A DNA stretch of 11,661 nucleotides, from contig JBIQLO010000124.1 of the NCBI GenBank assembly GCA_044464175.1, positions 1 to 11,661 of the forward strand. The letters run 5' to 3'. The notes under the pieces are model-generated. The model had not been told where the DNA came from. It made no database searches and worked only from the letters and a program-made list of their open reading frames with translations. The position numbers were made by a program, and so were the translations under genes. The DNA is from JBIQLO01 sp044464175 (GTDB lineage Bacteria; Planctomycetota; Phycisphaerae; Tepidisphaerales; Tepidisphaeraceae). Positions 1 through 7,002 of the stretch are shown piece by piece (the stretch's first letter is position 1; every line of letters starts with the position of its first letter).

Positions 1-1932
1 ACGATCAGCCCGGAGAACCACGACGGGTTCAGGACAGCCAGGATGGTGCTCCAGCGGATAGACCGAGAAGGCCAGCTCCACCGTCTTCCCCTTCCCCACC
101 ACCAGCCGGTTGTCATGAATCCCGATCACCTCTCCATCCACAAACTCCTCCCCCTGCGCCCGCGTGATGTCATCCTCTCCCACCAGCCCCAGCGCATCCT
201 TTTCCCAGCCGATCCAGATCGTCGGCCGGGCTCCATTGTTGGAATTGAGCTTCGCCAGCGTTACCTCCCGCCCGCCGATGTAGAGCGACCCGCTCTTCCG
301 GTCCACCTTCGCCTGATGCACGAACATTACCGGCAGATCCTCCGCCGACGTGTTGGTGATCCGGTCCACCACCTCCAGATGATCGTCGCGCCGCCTGACC
401 GTGCGCTGAACCTCAAAGTCCCGCGCCGCGGCCGACAATCCCTTGTCATTGAGATTCAGCGACTTCCACTCCGACCCGCCTCCCGTGCCCCCAGCGGCCG
501 CTTTTGCCTCCAGCTTCGCCCACCCCGGCGTCGTCGTGGAATACTGCGACTCAACCTCCCACGTCCGCCCCCCCAGACTCACCTGCACCGCCCCGCCGGG
601 CAACAGTTTCCACGAATAATCCGGCTTCGCCTCAGTCACCGGCAAAAAAGTCTGCAGCGGCCCCGTCGGCGCCGGCTTGAGCTGGGGCGGTTGCATCTTC
701 GGGCTCAGCGCCTCGCTCACCCCCACCTGCACCACCAGCGGGTTCTTCAGCGTCGCCGTGTCCGAGATGGCCACCACGTTCCCCGCTTTTTTCCAGAGGT
801 CCGACACATCAAACCGCAACTCATAGGGATCGATCCCCGGCGTCGCATACGGCGAAAAGGCCGGAAACGGCTTGAAATCCGGCGAATAAAACACAAACCA
901 GCTCGACCCGCCCCCCCCGAAGCTGGCGATCTGCCGCGATCCCATGTCAATCCGCTTGAGCCGGTTCCGCACCCGGTCAAATTTCAGAATCTCCCCGTTC
1001 AGCCGCACCTGCATCAGCACGTTCCCCCCCGCGATGCGCTTGTTCTCGATCCGCGCCCGCACCACCAGCTCCTTGATCGGCCGCCCGTTGAATTTCTCCG
1101 GCACCTCCACCTTCACCGTCGATTTGGGCCCCACCTGGATGTCCGACTTCACCAGCTCAAACGTCGACTTGATCCACCCCGGATCAACCACGCCATCGCT
1201 CCCGGCCAACACCCCCTCCACCAGCCGGTTCGGGTCGCGCAGCGCCCACTTGCTCGTCAGCAGGCTCCCGATCGTCTCCTGCATGGCGTCCGCCGGATTA
1301 TCCGCGTCGCTGGGCAGAATGTCATACCCGATCCGCATCCCGCGCGCAGGCGCATCCACCCCCAGCGCCTTCCATGGAATCGCCGCCTCGATGTCATACC
1401 CCTCCGCCGTCTTCCGCGCCCCCACCCGCGCCCCCGGCACCGACCGCGCCTCCGGCGTCCACTGGAACACCTCCGGCGCCGTCCCCCGTGCCTGGAAATT
1501 CCCCGGGCTCAGCCCGATCTGCACCACCTTCCCCCGATCCCGCACCCCCTGCTGCCGCGGCGCATCCAGCATCACCATCACATGGTCCCCCTTCCACAGG
1601 TTCGACCCCGAGTTGGGCTGAACCACCGCATCATCCTTCACCTTCGCCGCCACATACAAAAAGCTCTTATCCCACCCCAATCCCACCTCGGCCGACAAAT
1701 CCCCATCCCCCTGCCATTTGTTGGCCCCGAAGACCATCTGCCCCTTCCCCTCGATCTTCTGCCACCCCGGTAACTGGCTCATCCGGTCCAGTGACCCGTT
1801 AATCGCCGGCGGTGGGTCGGCCACCTGCGGAATCCCCACATATTCCGCTGTCGCCCCCCGCGCCAGCCCCGCGGCTCCCACCAGCAACGCCACCACGCCA
1901 ACGCCCAACCCGCCTAGAAAACGCGATTTCAT
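1..1932 (-). CDS. Exported protein with family-9-like carbohydrate-binding domain (5' part; runs off the left edge)
   Basis: The minus-strand frame starts at the ATG at 1932-1930 and stays open for 644 codons to base 1, so the C-terminus is missing. GGGAGG lies 4 bases before the start. Residues 1-29 form a signal peptide: basic MKSR, a hydrophobic Gly/Val/Leu core, then LARGATA before E30, so export is expected. Residues about 43-240 resemble the CBM9-like domain of extracellular sugar-binding proteins. They contain ING-LDRMSQLPGW at the front, LYVAAKVKDD (about 92-101), LWKGDHVMVMLDA (about 112-124) and DIEAAIPWKALG (about 180-191). The rest (about 250-644) looks like further beta-rich domains with Gly-rich turns, including GGGGSSW near 339-344 and a GGTGGGS linker; I do not recognise these. 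No catalytic motif is visible, so binding to glycans is inferred. Codons end mostly in G, unlike the plus-strand genes. The gene diverges from the prepilin pair across a 604-base spacer. Confidence 0.8.
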   Translation of the reverse strand, partial: MKSRFLGGLGVGVVALLVGAAGLARGATAEYVGIPQVADPPPAINGSLDRMSQLPGWQKIEGKGQMVFGANKWQGDGDLSAEVGLGWDKSFLYVAAKVKDDAVVQPNSGSNLWKGDHVMVMLDAPRQQGVRDRGKVVQIGLSPGNFQARGTAPEVFQWTPEARSVPGARVGARKTAEGYDIEAAIPWKALGVDAPARGMRIGYDILPSDADNPADAMQETIGSLLTSKWALRDPNRLVEGVLAGSDGVVDPGWIKSTFELVKSDIQVGPKSTVKVEVPEKFNGRPIKELVVRARIENKRIAGGNVLMQVRLNGEILKFDRVRNRLKRIDMGSRQIASFGGGGSSWFVFYSPDFKPFPAFSPYATPGIDPYELRFDVSDLWKKAGNVVAISDTATLKNPLVVQVGVSEALSPKMQPPQLKPAPTGPLQTFLPVTEAKPDYSWKLLPGGAVQVSLGGRTWEVESQYSTTTPGWAKLEAKAAAGGTGGGSEWKSLNLNDKGLSAAARDFEVQRTVRRRDDHLEVVDRITNTSAEDLPVMFVHQAKVDRKSGSLYIGGREVTLAKLNSNNGARPTIWIGWEKDALGLVGEDDITRAQGEEFVDGEVIGIHDNRLVVGKGKTVELAFSVYPLEHHPGCPEPVVVLRADR

Positions 1933-2073
1933 GCCGCCTCCCGATATCTGCGGAAAAAAGATGATCCGCCCCCTGTAACCGATCCCCTCCCCTGCCGCAA
2001 ATTCCTTCCCCCCTGTCGACGTTCCTCCCCAAGCCTCTAGTCCATGCGCAAAAAAATCCCTTCCCCTGCAGTA

Positions 2074-2096
2074 CCGCCGGTTGCCCTCACCGGCGG
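2074..2096. repeat. Inverted repeat, 8-base perfect arms, 7-base loop
   Basis: CCGCCGGT at 2074-2081 and ACCGGCGG at 2089-2096 are perfect reverse complements around TGCCCTC. The hairpin is compact and GC-rich. On the minus strand a T7 run follows only about 17 bases after the stem, too far for a standard intrinsic terminator. It could be a dispersed palindromic element or a protein-binding site; the sequence alone does not decide. Confidence 0.6.
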
Positions 2097-2379
2097 AATT
2101 GGACGACCGGCTTCCAGACGGATCCCCTCACCCACTGTACGCCGGCATTTTTCATATTTGATATAAGCCCCTGCCTCACAACAAGTAAGGCTCCAAGGCC
2201 ATGCTGAGTCTATTCATGAAGCATCTGGCCAGTGCCTTACCATTTACTTCCCAGAGCCATTCCACGAACGGGTAAACCTCTGATTGATACATAGGGCAAA
2301 CTGGCTCCCGCCGCTCAGAGTGAGGGTGCAGATTGGAGGGGCCGAACCATGGCCGAGGTACCCCGCCCCCAAATTTTCC

Positions 2380-2408
2380 TTGACCCACACGCCCCAAAGC
2401 GGGACAAT
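2380..2408 (+). promoter_or_regulatory. Probable sigma-70-type promoter for the prepilin pair
   Basis: TTGACC at 2380-2385 matches the -35 consensus at 5 of 6 positions. GACAAT at 2403-2408 matches the -10 at 4 of 6, including the key A2 and T6, and the spacer is exactly 17 bases. Transcription would begin near 2415, leaving a leader of about 120 bases before the ATG at 2537. The pattern is good but it is only a consensus match. Confidence 0.5.
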
Positions 2409-2536
2409 TCAGATGGATTGGCGATGCCTGATTGAGTCGCCTGATTCATTCAGACGTCACACATCCCGAGTGTCATGCCCGCGGCGCCAGCGCCCTCCTC
2501 TCATTGCGCTTCGCCGCCGATGAATAGAGGTGTTCT

Positions 2537-3424
2537 ATGAATCAAACTCAATCTCCACATTCCAAAGCAGCGGCATTCACCTTGGTCGAGCTCCTGGTCG
2601 TCATCGGCATCATCTCCATTCTCATCGCAATGCTCCTGCCCGCCTTGAACAAGGCCCGCGAGCAAGCCAAAAGCGTCGCCTGCCTCTCCAATCTCCGCCA
2701 ACTCGGCCAGTCGATGCAGATGTATCGCAACGATAACGATGATGCCTTCCCCCTCTACGCGACAACCGTCGGCATGTATGCCTATGGATCAGGCCAATAC
2801 GAGGGCGACCATACCATCTGGTCCCGCCTGCTCTGGCTGAAGGGATATGTCTCCAATTCGCAGATCTACGCCTGCCCCGCCTTCCCCAACCCCGCTGTCG
2901 ACAAATCATGGTTTGCCCTGACCGACGGCGCACTGGACGCCGCCCGAACCCGCCTTGCCTCCGGCTCCAACGAGGGCGTCTTCACCTATGTGCACTACGG
3001 CTACAATCTGGAAAACATCGGTGCCAATTATCGTGACACCCGGGGCCTTCCTGTCACCGAACGCCAGCAACGTGCGCCGGCCAAAGGAAAGGACCTGCAA
3101 AATCCCAGCAGCACCATTGTACTATGTGATTCAGTCACGCTTACTTCCACCAATGAACTGCGAGGCTATTACATCGTATCGGAGCAACACGTCGCGATGA
3201 TCGCCGGCACCACCAATTACAACGCCGATGCCCGTCATCCCGGACCCTCGGTCAATGTCCTCTGGGCCGACGGTCACGCTTCGTCGGTCGTCTGCTCCGA
3301 CCGCGACAATCCGTACGGGCCCAATTCAGGCAACAACAGCCGGGGCTTGACCAATTTGTATGATTCACCCAACTACTGGACCCGCAGCGGACGCAGCCTC
3401 GCCCAGATCATGGCCAATCCGTAA
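2537..3424 (+). CDS. Prepilin-like secreted protein with H-x(10)-DG signature (prepilin 1)
   Basis: This 295-residue protein has a class-III-type prepilin leader. Cleavage by prepilin peptidase is expected between A13 and F14, giving a mature protein starting FTLVE with the conserved Glu at +5 (E18). A hydrophobic helix (about 14-36) anchors it, and the LLPALNKAREQAK extension follows. The C-terminal half is soluble and has RHPGPSVNVLWADGH, where H234 and D245-G246 are separated by ten residues instead of the usual nine. Such proteins are numerous in planctomycetes and relatives and are assumed to be pseudopilin-like surface proteins handled by a type II/IV pilus-like system; their exact function is unknown. 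AGAGGTG sits 4 bases before the ATG, which supports this start. Another prepilin gene follows 69 bases downstream, so the two are probably co-transcribed from the promoter at 2380-2408. The -1 residue is Ala rather than the more common Gly. Confidence 0.88.
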   Translation: MNQTQSPHSKAAAFTLVELLVVIGIISILIAMLLPALNKAREQAKSVACLSNLRQLGQSMQMYRNDNDDAFPLYATTVGMYAYGSGQYEGDHTIWSRLLWLKGYVSNSQIYACPAFPNPAVDKSWFALTDGALDAARTRLASGSNEGVFTYVHYGYNLENIGANYRDTRGLPVTERQQRAPAKGKDLQNPSSTIVLCDSVTLTSTNELRGYYIVSEQHVAMIAGTTNYNADARHPGPSVNVLWADGHASSVVCSDRDNPYGPNSGNNSRGLTNLYDSPNYWTRSGRSLAQIMANP

Positions 3425-3493
3425 GTGATTGTTGCGACGGGTCGCACGGAATGGCGGATGCGGCTTCTTTCCAGCACGTGAAGGAGTTTTCCC

Positions 3494-4309
3494 ATGATCG
3501 TCCGGCAACCTGAACAATTTCATGCCGAGGCCTTTACCCTCGTCGAGCTCCTGGTCGTCATCGGCATCATCTCCATCCTCATCGCAATGCTCCTGCCCGC
3601 CCTCAACAAGGCCCGCGAGGCGGCCAAAAAAGTGACCTGCGCCTCCAACATGCGCCAAATCGGCCAGGCCATGCACATGTACGCCAACGAAAACAAAGGC
3701 TGGCTCCCCCCGCGCTATCGCGATCCCAGCGGCGTCAATAGTGATCCGGCGGATGATTTCCTCCCCTCCACCAGCATGGGCACCTACACCTACGAGTCCG
3801 GCCTGGCGCTCCTCTTCGCCGAGAACCACGTCATGGGACTTTACGGCCTGGGCAAGGGACAACCTTACCTCAATTCCCCGGATGTGATGTTCTGCCCCTG
3901 CGATGACGTCTACCGCCCCCATCGCCTGGCCAACGGCCAGGGCATCGCCGCCCTCTCCGGCGTCTTCAGCTACGCCATCTCCTATTACTATCTGTTTGTT
4001 GCACCCGATGGATACCCCTTCCAGGCCAACTCTCCCCTCACCAGTTGGCCCGGCATTCCCCGCTACCGCTACGGCCAGAAATTCCCCAACGGCGGAACCG
4101 CCGCCTCCACCGCCATCCTCGCCGAACAGGGCTACCTCACCCCCACATTGACCCAATGGTGGCTCAAACCCTGGTATCACGATGACGGCTGGAACGTCCT
4201 CTACATGGATGGCCACGTCAAATTCGTCCCCCGCGATCCCGTGGGACGAAAGCTGAACTACAGCGGCGACTGGGTCAAAGTGATCAAGGAATACGACGCC
4301 TATTACTGA
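3494..4309 (+). CDS. Prepilin-like secreted protein with H-x9-DG signature (prepilin 2)
   Basis: This 271-residue protein has the same architecture as its upstream neighbour: a short leader ending A13, F14-T-L-V-E18 as the processing and methylation site, one membrane helix (about 14-36), the LLPALNKAREAAKK segment, then a soluble domain. The C-terminus has the canonical spacing: H229, nine residues, D239-G240 within YHDDGWNVLYMDGH. A strong AAGGAG lies 7 bases before the ATG. The soluble domain (about 65-225) is aromatic- and Pro-rich and differs from prepilin 1 apart from scattered positions, so it probably has a different partner or position in the structure. Related proteins are secreted pseudopilin-like proteins of unknown role. 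The gene ends 34 bases from the convergent reductase gene, and I see no clear terminator hairpin in that gap. Confidence 0.88.
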   Translation: MIVRQPEQFHAEAFTLVELLVVIGIISILIAMLLPALNKAREAAKKVTCASNMRQIGQAMHMYANENKGWLPPRYRDPSGVNSDPADDFLPSTSMGTYTYESGLALLFAENHVMGLYGLGKGQPYLNSPDVMFCPCDDVYRPHRLANGQGIAALSGVFSYAISYYYLFVAPDGYPFQANSPLTSWPGIPRYRYGQKFPNGGTAASTAILAEQGYLTPTLTQWWLKPWYHDDGWNVLYMDGHVKFVPRDPVGRKLNYSGDWVKVIKEYDAYY

Positions 4310-4343
4310 TCGACATGGCCCGTAAAGTGCAATTCCTTGCGCC

Positions 4344-4901
4344 CTACGGCACCTGCCGGATCATCTCCGCGAACATCGCAAACCCTTTCGCCTGCCGCCG
4401 CAGCCGCTCCCCCAAATCCGCATCCTGCAGCTTCCCCTCGGCGTCGAATTTCTCCTTCACCCGCGAAATGAACACCCGCTCCGGGAAGCTGAAGGCGTTG
4501 CGATACCCGAAAACCATCTGCAACTGCTCCACCGCCCGCAATGCCCCCCACGCCCCGTTCGATTCCCCCACATACGCCACCGGCCGGCGGTTGAAACTCT
4601 CGGGAAACTTCAGCATGTCGATGAAGTACTTCAGAATCCCCGGAAACGACCCGTTGTATTCCGGCACCACCAGATGCAGCCCCGCCGACTCGAGCACCTG
4701 CCGCTGGATTGCCTGGAACGACGGCGGCTTGGCCGCGTAAACGTGCGGCGAAAACAGCTCCGCCGGCAACTCGCACAAATCCAGCACCTCCGTCTCCACC
4801 TCCAGCTCCGCATACATCCCCGCCAACGCCCGCGCCAGCTTCATCGCGCTGGAGCCCGGCCGGTTCGTCCCGCTGATAATCAAAATTGGACCATGCGTCA
4901 T
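4344..4901 (-). CDS. NADPH-dependent FMN reductase family protein
   Basis: This 185-residue flavodoxin-fold protein has the length usual for NAD(P)H-dependent FMN reductases (the ChrR/azoreductase-type quinone and metal reductases). Seen motifs are ILIISGTNRPGSSAMKLA (residues 6-23), the FMN-phosphate loop after the first strand; LVVPEYNGSFPGILKYFID (77-95), the central flavin-contact segment with its typical PEYN; and VGESNGAWGALRA (111-123), the third flavin loop. The family transfers two electrons from NAD(P)H via bound FMN to quinones, azo dyes, chromate or other acceptors in the cytoplasm; the substrate here cannot be read from sequence. There is no obvious Shine-Dalgarno site before the ATG, but a -10-like TACAAT lies only 11 bases upstream, so the leader may be very short. 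The gene is divergent from dsbD and convergent with the prepilins. Codons end mostly in G. Confidence 0.88.
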   Translation of the reverse strand: MTHGPILIISGTNRPGSSAMKLARALAGMYAELEVETEVLDLCELPAELFSPHVYAAKPPSFQAIQRQVLESAGLHLVVPEYNGSFPGILKYFIDMLKFPESFNRRPVAYVGESNGAWGALRAVEQLQMVFGYRNAFSFPERVFISRVKEKFDAEGKLQDADLGERLRRQAKGFAMFAEMIRQVP

Positions 4902-4958
4902 GCCGGCTTCGGATTGTAAAGAGTGAACTTTGGATTTGAAGGCCTATAGTTATGCGGC
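4902..4958. promoter_or_regulatory. Divergent intergenic promoter region, reductase / dsbD
   Basis: Fifty-seven bases must hold both promoters. Minus strand: TTCAAA (4940-4935), 16 bases, TACAAT (4918-4913), pointing to a start about 5 bases before the reductase ATG. Plus strand: TATAGT (4945-4950), 5 of 6 to the -10 consensus, 8 bases before the dsbD ATG, with only a weak -35 (GTGAAC, 4923-4928). Neither gene has a convincing Shine-Dalgarno sequence, consistent with leaderless or near-leaderless transcripts. The boxes interleave, so the two promoters may interfere with each other. Confidence 0.5.
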
Positions 4959-6857
4959 ATGAAACCCAGACTCTCCCTCTGCGCGCTCCTGGCGCTCCTC
5001 ACCCTTCTGGCCGGCTCCCTCCAAGCCGCTCCCCAGCGCGCCACCCTCTCCGCCTCCCTGAACACCACCGCCCTCCAGCCCGGCCAGCAGGCCGTCATCG
5101 CCGTCGTCGTCGATATCGCCCCCGGTTACCACGCCCAGTCCCACACCCCTTCCCAGGAAGGCCTCATCCCTTTTGAAGCCGCCCTCAACCCCGCCCAGGG
5201 CATCCACCCCTACGCCCCCATATATCCCAGGGGCCACGACCAAACCTATCCCGCCCTCGGCACGCTCAACGTCTACACCGGCCGGGCCATCATCTACATC
5301 CCCTTGAAAGTCGATGCCGCCGCCACGATCGGAGCGATCCCGCTCGAAGGAACGGCCTCATTCCAAATCTGCGACGACCGCGTCTGCTACGCCCCGCAAA
5401 AGCTCACCTGGCATCTGGACACCTCGATCGTCCCCCCCGGCCAGACCGTCGCCCCCCAACACCCCCAACTCTTTGAAGGTTTTAATTTCTCCACCTTCAG
5501 CGCCCTCACCCCCGCCGCCCCCGCCGGTGCCCCCAGGGGCGCGGACCTGACCCTCCTGGGCTGGAATTTCCACCTCGCCGCCAACGCCTGGTTCCTCGCC
5601 TTCCTTGCCGCCTTCGGCGTCGGCATCATCTTTAACCTCATGCCCTGCGTCCTCCCCGTCGTCCCCCTCAAGGCCGTCGGGTTCTACGAAGTCTCCCAGC
5701 ACCACCGCGGCCGCAGTTTCTTCCTGGGCCTGGTCTTCAGCGCCGGCATCCTCGCCGCCTTCGCCGTCCTGGCCATGCTCCTCTTCGTCTTCAAATCCCT
5801 CACCTGGGGCGAGCAGTTCAGCCGCCCCTGGTTCGTCTGGAGCATCGTCGCCATCCTCATCCTCATGGCCCTGGGCATGTTCGGCGCCTTCACCTTCATC
5901 CTCCCCACCAGGGTCTACTCCTTCGTCCCCAGCCACCAGACCGTCACCGGCAACTTCCTCTTTGGAATCCTGGCCACCATCCTCTCCACCCCCTGCACCG
6001 CCCCCATGTTCGTCGGCCTGCTCCTCTGGGCCGCCGGCCAACCCCAGTCCATTGCCGTCGCCCTGGTCATGACCGTCGGCCTGGGCATGGCCTTCCCCTA
6101 CCTCCTGCTCAGCGCCTTGCCCGAAGTCGCCCGCAAGCTCCCCCGCACCGGCGTCTGGTCCGAACTGCTCAAGCAGATGATGGGCTTCCTCCTCCTGGCC
6201 GTCGCCGCCTACTTCGCCGGCGGACGACTGGTCTCCGGACGCTCCTTCATCTGGTGGGTCTTTGCCGTCCTGGCCGCCGCCGGCCTCTTCCTCATCCTCC
6301 GCACCCTCCAATACACCCGCCGCCCCGCCGCCATTCTCACTTCCGTCGCCATCGCCGCCCTCATCACCGGCAGCGCCCTCTGGTTTACCCTCAAGCTCAC
6401 CCGCTCCGGCATCCCCTGGCAACCTTACTCCCCCCAGGCCCTGGCCGAAGCGCGGGCCGATGGAAAAATCGTCATGGTCGAATTCACCGCCAACTGGTGC
6501 GCCAACTGCCTGGCCCTGGAAGCCCAGGTCTTCAACGATCCCGACGCCGTCGCCGCCGTCCGCCAAAGCGGCGCCGTCACCCTGCGCGCTGACCTCTCCA
6601 GCGAGGATGCCCAGGGCTGGGCCCTCCTGCGCCGGCTCAATGCCTCCGGCGGCATCCCCCTCACCGCCATCTATCCCCCCGGCAGCGATCGCCCCATCCA
6701 GCTCACCAGCATTTATCAGACCCGCCACCTGAAGGCCGCCCTCGAACAGGCCGCCGCCGCCCGCGTCTCTCGCCGCCCCGCCCCTCCGCGGCTCGATCCC
6801 CTGGCGCATGCCATCGACACCGCCCTCCATTTCACACCGCCTCAAACAGTTCGCTGA
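4959..6857 (+). CDS. dsbD: Thiol:disulfide interchange protein DsbD
   Basis: This 632-residue three-part DsbD carries electrons from cytoplasmic thioredoxin across the inner membrane to envelope thiol proteins. It has a signal peptide (1 to about 23, LQAA). An N-terminal periplasmic DsbD-alpha-like domain (about 28-160) carries the redox pair C138/C143 in QICDDRVCYAP. Eight hydrophobic segments lie between about 211 and 478, with the two membrane cysteines in NLMPCVLPVVPLKA (C230) and LSTPCTAPMFVG (C346). A C-terminal thioredoxin-like domain (about 487-600) has WCANC (C514/C517) and the cis-proline loop GGIPLT (P567). All six expected cysteines are present, so the protein should work. It is somewhat longer than the E. 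coli protein, mainly through a Pro/Arg-rich tail after about 600. There is no clear Shine-Dalgarno; a TATAGT box 8 bases before the ATG suggests a leaderless mRNA. It is divergent from the flavin reductase, and sucA follows after 145 bases, probably as a separate unit. Confidence 0.93.
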   Translation: MKPRLSLCALLALLTLLAGSLQAAPQRATLSASLNTTALQPGQQAVIAVVVDIAPGYHAQSHTPSQEGLIPFEAALNPAQGIHPYAPIYPRGHDQTYPALGTLNVYTGRAIIYIPLKVDAAATIGAIPLEGTASFQICDDRVCYAPQKLTWHLDTSIVPPGQTVAPQHPQLFEGFNFSTFSALTPAAPAGAPRGADLTLLGWNFHLAANAWFLAFLAAFGVGIIFNLMPCVLPVVPLKAVGFYEVSQHHRGRSFFLGLVFSAGILAAFAVLAMLLFVFKSLTWGEQFSRPWFVWSIVAILILMALGMFGAFTFILPTRVYSFVPSHQTVTGNFLFGILATILSTPCTAPMFVGLLLWAAGQPQSIAVALVMTVGLGMAFPYLLLSALPEVARKLPRTGVWSELLKQMMGFLLLAVAAYFAGGRLVSGRSFIWWVFAVLAAAGLFLILRTLQYTRRPAAILTSVAIAALITGSALWFTLKLTRSGIPWQPYSPQALAEARADGKIVMVEFTANWCANCLALEAQVFNDPDAVAAVRQSGAVTLRADLSSEDAQGWALLRRLNASGGIPLTAIYPPGSDRPIQLTSIYQTRHLKAALEQAAAARVSRRPAPPRLDPLAHAIDTALHFTPPQTVR

Positions 6858-6947
6858 TTCTTCCCTATGGTTCGATCCTTGAATCGCCGATAATCCCACT
6901 AACGCCAGAGGGTTGACCCTGGCAACCGCGCTCCCGACGCCCTACGA

Positions 6948-6976
6948 TTGCAAAATGACCGTACAACGGGCATGAT
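6948..6976 (+). promoter_or_regulatory. Possible promoter for sucA-sucB
   Basis: In the 145-base gap between dsbD and sucA, TTGCAA (6948-6953) and CATGAT (6971-6976) are separated by 17 bases and match the -35 and -10 consensus at 4 of 6 each. Transcription would start about 20 bases before the sucA ATG. A better isolated -35-like TTGACC at 6913-6918 has no partner at the right distance. This is a weak call. Confidence 0.25.
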
Positions 6977-7002
6977 GGAGGCACAGACAGGTTTTTTGCA
7001 TC

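Larger units (their letters stand above)
1933..2536. other. Gene-poor divergent spacer between the exported protein and the prepilin pair
   Basis: This 604-base stretch separates two divergent transcription units. Next to 1932 it must hold the promoter of the minus-strand gene, but I cannot pick convincing boxes there. It contains a run of seven A at 2050-2056, an inverted repeat at 2074-2096, an AT-rich patch around 2148-2167, a segment of less GC-rich and less codon-biased sequence at about 2176-2330, and a likely plus-strand promoter at 2380-2408. No reading frame in it resembles a known protein. The best one, on the minus strand at 2176-2397, is discussed as a finding. Confidence 0.6.

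Noticed and set aside
43..1773. 576-codon plus-strand open frame opposite the exported protein gene
   Set aside because: Its translation is Pro/Arg/His-rich with no motif. The minus-strand frame has a signal peptide, a ribosome site and CBM9-like motifs. The long antisense frame follows from G-ending codons.
2162..2167. TATAAG as a -10 box
   Set aside because: No -35-like sequence lies at the right distance, and the pair at 2380-2408 with a 17-base spacer is a better promoter for the prepilins.
3365..4216. 283-codon minus-strand open frame opposite prepilin 2
   Set aside because: It contains the mirror of the prepilin leader. The plus strand has the leader, the H-x9-DG motif and a strong ribosome site.
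5358..6899. 513-codon minus-strand open frame opposite dsbD
   Set aside because: Translation is Gly/Glu/Asp-rich low complexity. dsbD on the plus strand has all six redox cysteines and eight membrane segments.
6905..6922. Hairpin after dsbD as an intrinsic terminator
   Set aside because: CCAGAGGGTTGACCCTGG pairs only imperfectly with a small loop and has no following T-run.
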